From: CAIQPV01 sp963719855
GTDB taxonomy: Bacteria; Pseudomonadota; Gammaproteobacteria; Burkholderiales; Gallionellaceae
Length of the DNA stretch: 64,000 bases
Direction: 5' to 3'
Assembly (NCBI GenBank): GCA_963719855.1
Contig: CAVRDK010000002.1
Coordinates: 62,001 to 126,000 of the forward strand
Made by a program: the position numbers and the translations under genes. Below, piece after piece: positions 49,129 through 57,443 of this stretch. The notes beneath the pieces are model-generated. The model was not told the origin of the DNA. It was given only the letters and a program-made list of their open reading frames with translations, and ran no database searches. How positions within the stretch are numbered: position 1 is the first letter of the stretch; every line of letters begins with the position of its first letter.

Positions 49129-49548
49129 ATGACAACCCAACCTAATAAGACTTTGGAAATTTTTTCCAACCCCAATCCCCGGCGCGATTACCACATTCAC
49201 ATGGAAATCCCCGAATTCACCTGCCTTTGCCCCAAGACCGGTCAGCCGGATTTCGCCACGCTGATCCTCGACTATATCGCCGACGAGCAATGCGTCGAAC
49301 TGAAAAGTCTCAAATTGTATATGTGGTCGTTCCGCAATGAAGGCCATTTTCACGAAGACGTCACCAACCGGATTCTGGACGACTTGGTCACCGCCACTCA
49401 GCCCCGTTTCATGCGCCTCACCGCCAAATTCTACGTGCGCGGCGGTATCTTCACCAACGTCGTGGCAGAACATCGCAAGGCAGGCTGGGAGCCGCAGCCA
49501 CGAATCGATCTCACACAGTTCGAGACGCAGTCGAATACGCGAGGATAA
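49129..49548 (+). CDS. queF: NADPH-dependent 7-cyano-7-deazaguanine reductase
   Basis: Reduces preQ0 to preQ1 in queuosine synthesis. 139-residue short (unimodular) QueF: FTCLCPKTGQPDFATLILDY contains the thioimide-forming Cys34 and catalytic Asp41; VELKSLKLYMWSFRNEGHFH holds the QueF signature and the substrate-binding Glu and His. Start ATG 49129; a TATAAT box at 49087-49092 may be its -10 element. It is divergent from smc. Confidence 0.96.
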   Translation: MTTQPNKTLEIFSNPNPRRDYHIHMEIPEFTCLCPKTGQPDFATLILDYIADEQCVELKSLKLYMWSFRNEGHFHEDVTNRILDDLVTATQPRFMRLTAKFYVRGGIFTNVVAEHRKAGWEPQPRIDLTQFETQSNTRG

Positions 49549-49651
49549 GATTAGCCGTATCAGGGATGCCTACTTCATCAGATGCAGGTGTTGCACTTCT
49601 CACTTGAATCTGCGAAGCTTTAATTATACCGAATAACACAGGGGAACCGAC

Positions 49652-51622
49652 ATGTCGACCAGTATTGAATCCGTAATGCACGAAACCCGTGTCTTTCCGC
49701 CTTCCCCAGCTTTTGTCCAGCAGGCCAATGTGTCCGGCATGGCAGCCTATCAGGCGATGGCGGATGCGGCGGAGCGGGATTACGAAGGCTATTGGGCCAA
49801 TCTGGCGCGCGAAAATATCGTGTGGCACAAACCGTTCACCAAGATACTGAATGATAGCAACGCGCCGTTCTTCAAGTGGTTCGAGGATGGTGTGCTGAAC
49901 GTTTCTTATAACTGCCTGGATAAGCACCTCGCCACGCAAGCGGAAAAGACTGCCATCATTTTTGAGGCGGACGACGGCAAGGTTACCCGAGTGAATTACC
50001 GCGAATTGCACGCCCGCGTGTGCCAGTTCGCCAATGGGCTGAGGGCGCGCAATATCAAAAAAGGTGACCGCGTATTGATCTATCTGCCCATGAGCATCGA
50101 GGCGGTAGTGGCGATGCAGGCCTGCGCGCGCATCGGCGCGATCCATTCGGTAGTATTCGGTGGCTTCTCTTCCCAGAGCCTGAACGAACGCATCGTGGAT
50201 GCGCAAGCGTGTGCCGTGATTACCGCCGATGGGCAAATGCGCGGTGGCAAGGTGATGCCACTAAAGCACGCCGTAGACGAAGCCATTGCCATGGGTGGAT
50301 GCGATGTTGTGCTTAATGTGATCGTTTATAAGCGTGCAGGCAACGAGGTGCAGTGGAACGCAGAACGCGATTTATGGTGGCACGATGTGATCGCCGATCA
50401 GGCCACAACTTGCGAACCGGAATGGGTGGATGCCGAGCATCCGCTGTTCATCCTGTACACCTCCGGTTCCACCGGCAAACCCAAGGGTGTGCAGCACTCC
50501 AGCGGCGGCTACCTGTTGGGCTGCATCCTGTCCATGCAGTGGGTGTTCGACTACAAAGCGTCCGATATTTTCTGGTGCACCGCCGACGTGGGCTGGGTTA
50601 CCGGTCACAGCTATGTGACCTATGGCCCACTGGCAATGGGCGCAACCGAAGTAGTGTTCGAGGGCATACCAACTTATCCCGATGCCGGGCGTTTCTGGAA
50701 AATGATCCAGGCGCATAAGGTCACAACCTTTTACACCGCGCCCACCGCCATCCGCTCGTTAATCAAACTGGGCGGTGAATTACCCAAACAATACGATCTG
50801 TCCAGCCTGCGCCTGCTCGGCACGGTGGGTGAACCGATCAACCCGGAAGCATGGATGTGGTATTACACCGTGGTCGGGCAATCGCGCTGCCCCGTCGTAG
50901 ATACTTGGTGGCAGACCGAAACCGGTTGCCACATGATTGCGCCGCTACCCGGTGCGGTGGCGACCAAACCCGGCTCCTGCACCCTGCCCCTGCCCGGCAT
51001 TATGGTATCCATCGTCAATGAGGCGGGGGACGCAGTGGATGACCAGCACGGCGGCTTCCTTGTTATCACGCGCCCCTTCCCCTCGCAAATTCGCACCATC
51101 TGGGGTGACCCTGAACGTTTCCGTAAAGGTTATTTCCCGGAAGAAATGAAGGGCGCGTATCTGGCTGGCGATTCAGCACAGCGCGACGAAGACGGCTACT
51201 TCTGGATCATGGGCCGCATCGACGATGTACTCAAAGTTTCCGGCCACCGTCTGGGCACCATGGAAATCGAATCGACGCTGGCATCCAATCCGTTGGTAGC
51301 AGAAGCCGCCGTAGTCGGCAGGCCCCACGATATCAAAGGCGAGGCCATCGTTGCCTTTGTGGTGCTGAAGGGTACACGCCCGCAGGACGCGGCAGCCGTC
51401 AAACAAATTGCGGAAACCCTGCGCAATTGGGTAGGCGAGAAAATCGGTCCGATTGCCAAACCGGACGACATCCGCTTCGGCGACAATCTGCCCAAGACCC
51501 GTTCCGGCAAGATCATGCGCCGCCTGCTGCGCGCCATTGCCAAAGGCGAGGAGATTACACAGGACACCTCTACCCTTGAAAACCCCGCCATACTGGAACA
51601 ATTGAAAGAGGTGATACGCTAG
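49652..51622 (+). CDS. acs: Acetyl-coenzyme A synthetase
   Basis: Activates acetate to acetyl-CoA through acetyl-AMP. 656 residues. P-loop-like motif LYTSGSTGKPKGVQHSSGGY, then VTGHSYVTYGPLAMG, WWQTETGCHMIAPLPG (AMP binding), the hinge GRIDDVLKVSGHRLGTMEIE and the C-terminal SGKIMRRLL with Lys620, the residue regulated by acetylation in the family. GGGGAA precedes the ATG. It stands alone on the plus strand. Confidence 0.97.
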   Translation: MSTSIESVMHETRVFPPSPAFVQQANVSGMAAYQAMADAAERDYEGYWANLARENIVWHKPFTKILNDSNAPFFKWFEDGVLNVSYNCLDKHLATQAEKTAIIFEADDGKVTRVNYRELHARVCQFANGLRARNIKKGDRVLIYLPMSIEAVVAMQACARIGAIHSVVFGGFSSQSLNERIVDAQACAVITADGQMRGGKVMPLKHAVDEAIAMGGCDVVLNVIVYKRAGNEVQWNAERDLWWHDVIADQATTCEPEWVDAEHPLFILYTSGSTGKPKGVQHSSGGYLLGCILSMQWVFDYKASDIFWCTADVGWVTGHSYVTYGPLAMGATEVVFEGIPTYPDAGRFWKMIQAHKVTTFYTAPTAIRSLIKLGGELPKQYDLSSLRLLGTVGEPINPEAWMWYYTVVGQSRCPVVDTWWQTETGCHMIAPLPGAVATKPGSCTLPLPGIMVSIVNEAGDAVDDQHGGFLVITRPFPSQIRTIWGDPERFRKGYFPEEMKGAYLAGDSAQRDEDGYFWIMGRIDDVLKVSGHRLGTMEIESTLASNPLVAEAAVVGRPHDIKGEAIVAFVVLKGTRPQDAAAVKQIAETLRNWVGEKIGPIAKPDDIRFGDNLPKTRSGKIMRRLLRAIAKGEEITQDTSTLENPAILEQLKEVIR

Positions 51623-51695
51623 TTGGCTGAAGTTCGTATCCAATCATTCTCGATCAATTCAAAGAGATGGTTGGACAATCTCAAAGGGTAGCCTC

Positions 51696-52655
51696 ATGGA
51701 CGTACTCAGGCACTTGTTCGGCCTCGATCAGAAGAAGGATATGCCCGAGCTATTGCCCGCCATTGAACGGGCCGTTTCCGGGGTTGAGCCTCTGCTCAAG
51801 CAGACCAGGAGGTATCCAAAGGCATACCGCAAACCAGTCATGACCGCACTGGAATATGCCCATAGCCTAGCGCACAGTGTGCCCGGCCCAGTGGCAGTCA
51901 ACCTCGATTCCTATGCCAGGGATGCTTATGTTCATGCCATATTTCCATCCAGGGATTTTGTCTCGGAGGCATTCCGGGCAAGCCGAGCCATTCAGGATTA
52001 TCTCCACGAAAATCCCTCTACCGATGAAGCCTTCGCCTTGATGGGTATGCGTCGCTTTGAAAAGACCACGATGGGAATGGAATTGTCCGGCCAGGTCATT
52101 CAACGGGAGGTGCCTCAGAATGCGGTTTATTTCACCAGCCATACTATTGTAGACCCCGCACCCAGCGAGCAGCAGGCCAGGGATCAGGTAGCTAGGGGGT
52201 TTTTCAACAATCTGGTGGACAAGGTGGCAAAGCGTGTGGCATTGCGCAAGCAGGAAATGCAATCACAACTGCAAGAGATGGATTTGTTGAAGGCACGTTT
52301 GCATACCGCCAATGCCGAAACTCGTCCTGCCTTGGAGAAAGAGCTATCCAGAATGCTGTCCAGTATGCAAGCCACTACCCGTTCGCTGGATTTGAACCAT
52401 TATCTGGATGACTTCGAAGCCGTGTTGCTCAATCCGGAACAACATCTGAGATTAAATCAGTTCCCCATGATTTTGGACAGCATGGGCATCAGACGGGATA
52501 GCAACGGAACAGAGCAGGGGGAGCCGATCATATTTAACGATCTGATTGGTTTTGACCGCCGGGACTGGACAGTGACCATGGTATATTGCCGCAATATGCA
52601 AACTCATAAAAGAGATTACCTTGAAGAAGCAACACGCTACCTTGTTAAATACTAG
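51696..52655 (+). CDS. Conserved protein of unknown function
   Basis: 319 residues, soluble, no signal peptide. The middle contains MGMELSGQVIQREVPQNAVYF, followed by TSHTIVDPAPSEQQARDQVA, then a coiled-coil-like region (about 185-225, LQEMDLLKARLHTANAETRP and ALEKELSRMLSSMQ) and an ending with NDLIGFDRRDWTVTMVY. I do not recognise the domain. The gene has its own ribosome site region and stands 73 nt after acs; shared expression is possible. Codon usage is similar to neighbours. Confidence 0.8.
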   Translation: MDVLRHLFGLDQKKDMPELLPAIERAVSGVEPLLKQTRRYPKAYRKPVMTALEYAHSLAHSVPGPVAVNLDSYARDAYVHAIFPSRDFVSEAFRASRAIQDYLHENPSTDEAFALMGMRRFEKTTMGMELSGQVIQREVPQNAVYFTSHTIVDPAPSEQQARDQVARGFFNNLVDKVAKRVALRKQEMQSQLQEMDLLKARLHTANAETRPALEKELSRMLSSMQATTRSLDLNHYLDDFEAVLLNPEQHLRLNQFPMILDSMGIRRDSNGTEQGEPIIFNDLIGFDRRDWTVTMVYCRNMQTHKRDYLEEATRYLVKY

Positions 52656-52727
52656 CTTTTTTACTGTTTTTCTTGTCAATCCGACGCTGTAGCGTTATCC
52701 GCCGGAAACGATAGCGGGAATTTCATT

Positions 52728-54224
52728 CTACAAACGACCATTTTCTGCAGACATTTCCGCCAATGCCAGCGTATTCCCAGGCTGAAGCTGATTCCATGAA
52801 AAACGCCATTCCCAATTTCCAGTCGGATGACCAGGAAAATTCATGCGGCATTCGCTGGACAGGCCGAGCACATCCTGCATGGGGAAGATGACCATATTTG
52901 CCACTGATTTGGAAAGGGCGCGCATCATGACCCAATTGATCTCCTCCCCGTCGCTCTCAATACCAAGATACTGCTGGGCGAAGGTTTTTACATGAGTTGG
53001 TACGGTATCCCACCAGCCAAGGGTGGTGTCGTTGTCGTGGGTTCCCGTGTAGGCGGCCGTGTTGGTCACATAATGGTGCGGTAAAAAATGGTTAATCTCC
53101 CCGTCGCCAAATGCGAACTGCAGGACTCGCATGCCTGGTAAATTGAATTGCTCGCGCAGTACCAGCACATCGGGAGTGATCAAACCCAGGTCTTCGGCGA
53201 TGACGGGCAGGTGCGGAAATGCTTTTTTGAATGCTTCGAACAGTTTTTCTCCTGGGCCGGGTTCCCATTTTCCGTTAATGGCGTTGTGTGCATCCGCCGA
53301 CACCTCCCAATAAGCGGCAAAACCCCGGAAGTGATCAATGCGTACCAGATCGGCTTGCTGAAGTGCATGGCGCAAACGCTCTATCCACCAAACATAGCCG
53401 GTCTCTTTGTGGACATCCCAGCGGTAGAGTGGATTTCCCCAGAGCTGCCCGGTCTCGCTGAAGTAATCGGGCGGCACACCGGCAACGACAGATGGGCGTC
53501 CATTTTCGTCCAGCTCGAACAGTTCCTGATGCGACCACACATCGGCGCTCTGATAGGCCACGAATATCGGCACGTCACCGATGACGCGGACTCCGCGCTC
53601 ATTGGCATAGCGCTTCAAGTTTGACCATTGGCGCGCGAAGCACCATTGGCAAAATTTCCAGAAGCCGATTTCGCCTGCACAATCCTGTTCCAGACGGCGT
53701 AGCGCCAGCGGTTCCCGATGTATCAGGTTTTTGGGCCAGTGATTCCATTCGCGCCAATTTTCGCGCTCCGCAATCGTCATGAATAATGCGTAGTCTTCCA
53801 ACCATTCGCTTTCAGCCGCGCAGAACTCGTCATACGCCCTGTGCATTTTATCGGGGTGGCTCATAAAAAAACTCTTGGCGGCGCGGCGTAACCGCTCCAT
53901 GCGGAACGGCTGCAAGAGTGTGAAATCCACCCGGTCAGCGCGAAATTCAGGATGAGGTGTCATATCCTCGTGGATGAGCCAACCCTGAGCTACCAACTCG
54001 GCAAGATCAATCAGCAGGATATTGCCAGCGAAGGCTGAACTGCTCATGTACGGTGAGTTTCCCGGCCCGATTTCACCCATGGGCAGAACTTGCCAGTAAG
54101 ACTGTCCGGCGCTTACCAGCCAGTCGACAAATTTGTATGCATCCGTGCCAAAATCGCCCGCACCGAATGCGCCGGGCAAGGATGTCGGGTGCAGCAAGAT
54201 GCCGCTGGCGCGATCCGTTAGCAT
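52728..54224 (-). CDS. malQ: 4-alpha-glucanotransferase (GH77)
   Basis: Amylomaltase moving alpha-1,4-glucan segments between chains. 498 residues. N-terminus SGILLHPTSLPGAFGAGDFG is typical; GVPPDYFSETGQLWGNPLYR marks the 250s loop; catalytic Asp in VRIDHFRGFAAYWEV, acid Glu in VIAEDLGLITPDV, third Asp in YTGTHDNDTTLGWW. It starts 6 nt after the GH57 gene on the same strand, so the two are an operon, probably with glgC upstream. Confidence 0.97.
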   Translation of the reverse strand: MLTDRASGILLHPTSLPGAFGAGDFGTDAYKFVDWLVSAGQSYWQVLPMGEIGPGNSPYMSSSAFAGNILLIDLAELVAQGWLIHEDMTPHPEFRADRVDFTLLQPFRMERLRRAAKSFFMSHPDKMHRAYDEFCAAESEWLEDYALFMTIAERENWREWNHWPKNLIHREPLALRRLEQDCAGEIGFWKFCQWCFARQWSNLKRYANERGVRVIGDVPIFVAYQSADVWSHQELFELDENGRPSVVAGVPPDYFSETGQLWGNPLYRWDVHKETGYVWWIERLRHALQQADLVRIDHFRGFAAYWEVSADAHNAINGKWEPGPGEKLFEAFKKAFPHLPVIAEDLGLITPDVLVLREQFNLPGMRVLQFAFGDGEINHFLPHHYVTNTAAYTGTHDNDTTLGWWDTVPTHVKTFAQQYLGIESDGEEINWVMMRALSKSVANMVIFPMQDVLGLSSECRMNFPGHPTGNWEWRFSWNQLQPGNTLALAEMSAENGRL

Positions 54225-54230
54225 AAAAGA

Positions 54231-55943
54231 TTAAGAACCGCGCCGCATCGTGCCGCCCGATTCAACCGCACCGCCGCCTTGGCTGATCGGATGGCTTAGA
54301 TTCGCGGGTACGGGCAACTTCAACAAACGGTAAAGTTGCATCAGATTGTGACGGTACAGACGGTCAAAACTTTCCACAGCATGGGAGGGATTATAGTCAC
54401 CAAACCACCAGAACCAGTCCGAACTCTCGCATGAGGATAGCTGCTTTTCAGCAGCCTTTATTTCCGCCGCGCTCAGGCGCCCTCCCGCTATGACCATGTC
54501 ATAGTTCTGTTTCGCCATGCACAACAAATCCCATGCATGATTTTTGTCCGGAGAGCCTATCCATGTGGAGAAAGTCCCATACACCCAGCTACCCGCAACC
54601 AAGCCCGGCAGAGTACCTTCCTTGGCGTATCCTTGCTCGGCTTGCGTATCACGGCTATCCAGATAATTGCTGAACGTCGTGGTGCGAATGTCTGATTGCG
54701 ATTCCAGCGCGGTATATAAATCGTTCAGGAAGTGGTAGCCGTTATACGGATAATATTCCCACGCATTTTCACCATCCAGAATAACGCTGACCAATGGCGT
54801 TTCGTCATCGCTTGATTGCCGTGAAATCGCATTGAGTTGCGCGACAAAATGCAGCGCAGCGTCTTTACCATTCCAATTCGAATATTCAAAGCCGATCAAA
54901 TCCGACAGGTGGTCGTCGCGAAAGAAACAACTCACGCTGTTTGCAGCACCTTGCAGGCGATAGGGACGATAGAGATATTTCGAGCGCTCCGTCAGGCTTC
55001 TTGCGCTTCGTAAACTGTTCACCAGTACACCTTCGCCGCTCGCTGCCCAGCGGCACTTCTGCGCGGCCAGCACTTCCAGCAGTGCGGTTGAAACCGCGCC
55101 TTCCGCAGGCCAGATGCCTTGGGGAGTAACCCCAAAACGTGCGCGGTGGCTTTCTTCAGTGGAAATCAAATGCGCCTGCACCCGCGATTTCCCTCCTGGG
55201 TAGCACGATGCTTGCGGCAAGCTGCTTTCCGGCGAGCTTTCACGCGCACTGTTAAAATCCAGCAGCAAGGGTGCAAGCGGGTGGTAATGGGGCGTGGCGG
55301 AAATCTCGATTTGTCCGCTCTCCGCCAGCTTGCGGTAACGCGGAATAACATCGGCAATGAGCTTTCCTATCAAGTCGAACAAGCGTTTGCGGTCGGCGTA
55401 ATCGAAACCCTCATTCTGGCTCATCATGCTGATGACCATATCATGTTCGCGACGCACGCTTTCGCCACACCACACCAAGTGATACCAGACCAGCAAATCG
55501 GCCATGAATTGCCCTGACAAGTAAGACAGCGCCGCATCGCCACCGGGTTCGAGCACCTTGAACAGGTCAAACAGGCGTTTATAGGCCGGGTATGGTGCGA
55601 CCATCTTGGTATGGTTGCTGCGGAAGCAACTGTCAAGCACAAGGTCGCGTTCCTCCTCGCTCAGGTCATTGAGATTTTCGCGTGCCAGCAGACGCAATAA
55701 AGGATCGCGCATTTGGCCGGTAGCGAACTGCTGTTCATAATCTTCCATCTGATCCAGCAAAACCGGCACAAAATTTACCACCGCTTTCACCTGCGGATGT
55801 TGCTCCAGATGATAGGCCATGTCGGTGTAATCCTTGATGGCGTGGAGATACACCCACGGCAACACAAAATCACCGGTGCTGTAATCGCGGTAATCCGGCT
55901 GATGCATATGCCAGAGAAAAACCAAATCCAAGGGTTTGCTCAT
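54231..55943 (-). CDS. Glycoside hydrolase family 57 protein (amylase / amylopullulanase type)
   Basis: 570 residues, cytoplasmic (no signal peptide). GH57 motif 1 is LVFLWHMHQPDYRDY; motif 2 GQIEISATPHYHPLAPLLLD; motif 3 GIWPAEGAVSTALLEVLAAQ with the nucleophile Glu; motif 4 SVILDGENAWEYYPYNG with the acid/base Asp; motif 5 near SSDWFWWFGDYN. It probably acts on glycogen or malto-oligosaccharides together with malQ and glgC. Exact specificity (alpha-amylase, pullulanase or transferase) cannot be told by eye. Confidence 0.92.
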   Translation of the reverse strand: MSKPLDLVFLWHMHQPDYRDYSTGDFVLPWVYLHAIKDYTDMAYHLEQHPQVKAVVNFVPVLLDQMEDYEQQFATGQMRDPLLRLLARENLNDLSEEERDLVLDSCFRSNHTKMVAPYPAYKRLFDLFKVLEPGGDAALSYLSGQFMADLLVWYHLVWCGESVRREHDMVISMMSQNEGFDYADRKRLFDLIGKLIADVIPRYRKLAESGQIEISATPHYHPLAPLLLDFNSARESSPESSLPQASCYPGGKSRVQAHLISTEESHRARFGVTPQGIWPAEGAVSTALLEVLAAQKCRWAASGEGVLVNSLRSARSLTERSKYLYRPYRLQGAANSVSCFFRDDHLSDLIGFEYSNWNGKDAALHFVAQLNAISRQSSDDETPLVSVILDGENAWEYYPYNGYHFLNDLYTALESQSDIRTTTFSNYLDSRDTQAEQGYAKEGTLPGLVAGSWVYGTFSTWIGSPDKNHAWDLLCMAKQNYDMVIAGGRLSAAEIKAAEKQLSSCESSDWFWWFGDYNPSHAVESFDRLYRHNLMQLYRLLKLPVPANLSHPISQGGGAVESGGTMRRGS

Positions 55944-55957
55944 GTTATTCCTGTTTT

Positions 55958-56045
55958 CAAGCTTGTAGCTAGTAGCGGATAGCTTGTAGCCAAACCTAAA
56001 AAACCGCGCGTAGCGCGACTTGATAGCTACCAGCTACCTGCTATT
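55958..56045. repeat. AGCTTGTAGC/GCTACCAGCT repeat between GH57 and glgC
   Basis: CAAGCTTGTAGCTAGTAGCG and ATAGCTTGTAGCC face GATAGCTACCAGCTACCTGC; a central CGCGCGTAGCGCG forms a hairpin. Related to the copy in the rRNA spacer (40103-40178). It fills the glgC-GH57 gap and reaches the glgC stop codon. Confidence 0.72.
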
Positions 56046-57358
56046 TACGAATTACGCACGCCATTGCCGTGTACATCCTGCCCCAGCATTTCGGGTGTAA
56101 TCAGCGTAATGCCTTTGTCCGTTACAAAAAATCGCTTTTTATCTTCCTCGGGATCCACCCCGACGGTCATGCCTTCCGGGATCACGCAGTTCTTATCCAC
56201 TACCACGCGCTTCAGTGTGACACTGCGCGACACCGTCACGTTAGGCAGCAGCACCGAATCTTCAACTTCGGAGTAACTGTGTACATGCACATTGGAAAAC
56301 AGCAGTGAGCGGCTCACGTAAGCGCCGCTGATGATGCAACCGCCGGACACCAGCGAATCCACCGCCATGCCACGGCGATTGTCATCATCGAACACGAATT
56401 TAGCTGGCGGCAATTGCTCCTGATAGGTCCATATCGGCCACTCATGATCGTACATATTGAGGTCGGGAGTCACCTTGGTGAGTTCCATGTTCGCTTCCCA
56501 GTAAGCATCAATCGTTCCCACATCGCGCCAATACGGCATTTCACCGCTCGATTTGACGCAGCTATCTTCAAAACTTTGGGCAATCACGCGGTAGTTTCCC
56601 GATACCAGATGCGGGATGACGTCCTTGCCGAAATCATGGCTGGAATTCGGGTCAGCTGCATCACGCGCCAGTTGCTCACATAAAAATTTTGTATCGAATA
56701 TATAAATGCCCATGCTGGCCAACGCCCTGCCAGGATTGCCGGGAATAGGCGTAGGATGTTCGGGCTTCTCGGTAAAATCCACCACCCTCGATTCCGCATC
56801 TACGCCCATCACGCCGAACCCTGTGGCATCGCTAATAGGCACATTAATACAGGCAACGGTCATGTCAGCTTTTTTTTCCACATGACAAGCCAACATCTTG
56901 CCATAATCCATTTTGTAGACATGATCGCCTGCCAACACCAGCACAAAATCTGGCCTAGTTTGACATAAGATGTCAAGGTTCTGGAATACCGCATCGGCAG
57001 TGCCCTGATACCAGCTTTCTTCCAGCCATTGCTGTGCAGGCAACACGTCAACGAATTCGCTAAACTTTCCATTCAGAAAACTCCAGCCGCGTTGAATATG
57101 CTGGATCAGACTATGCGATTTGTACTGCGTAGCAACGCCGATGCGGCGGATACCGGAATTGACGCAATTGGACAACACGAAATCAATAATGCGGAATTTT
57201 CCACCGAACGGCACGGCAGGCTTGGCCCTCCAGTCAGTCAGATTATACAAACGACTACCACGCCCACCCGCCAGTACCATGGCGTATGTGTTCTTGGTCA
57301 TCGAACTTACAAAACGCGTGCGCCTTTCTTTATCTTTCTGCATCGTAGAATACCCCAT
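56045..57358 (-). CDS. glgC: Glucose-1-phosphate adenylyltransferase
   Basis: Makes ADP-glucose, the first step of glycogen synthesis, and is the regulated enzyme of the pathway. 437 residues: VLAGGRGSRLYNLTDWRAKP (nucleotide and allosteric site), FGGKFRIIDFVLSNCVNSG, YQGTADAVFQN (catalytic region), LAGDHVYKMDYG, VDFTEKPEHP (substrate Lys) and a left-handed beta-helix C-terminus (about 300-420). Start at ATG 57358; ATG 57343 is possible. It diverges from glgB with about 85 nt between. Confidence 0.97.
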   Translation of the reverse strand: MGYSTMQKDKERRTRFVSSMTKNTYAMVLAGGRGSRLYNLTDWRAKPAVPFGGKFRIIDFVLSNCVNSGIRRIGVATQYKSHSLIQHIQRGWSFLNGKFSEFVDVLPAQQWLEESWYQGTADAVFQNLDILCQTRPDFVLVLAGDHVYKMDYGKMLACHVEKKADMTVACINVPISDATGFGVMGVDAESRVVDFTEKPEHPTPIPGNPGRALASMGIYIFDTKFLCEQLARDAADPNSSHDFGKDVIPHLVSGNYRVIAQSFEDSCVKSSGEMPYWRDVGTIDAYWEANMELTKVTPDLNMYDHEWPIWTYQEQLPPAKFVFDDDNRRGMAVDSLVSGGCIISGAYVSRSLLFSNVHVHSYSEVEDSVLLPNVTVSRSVTLKRVVVDKNCVIPEGMTVGVDPEEDKKRFFVTDKGITLITPEMLGQDVHGNGVRNS

Positions 57359-57443
57359 AGTGCAAAACCAATATTAGCCATACGCACTGTATCAGAATAT
57401 GGTTATAGCAGGGAGGCCAATTGTGGTTATAATCCCCCACATT

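Noticed and set aside
57428..57433. TATAAT as a firm glgB promoter
   Set aside because: It lacks a -35 element at proper spacing and is only ten bases before the chosen start; kept as a remark in the glgB entry.
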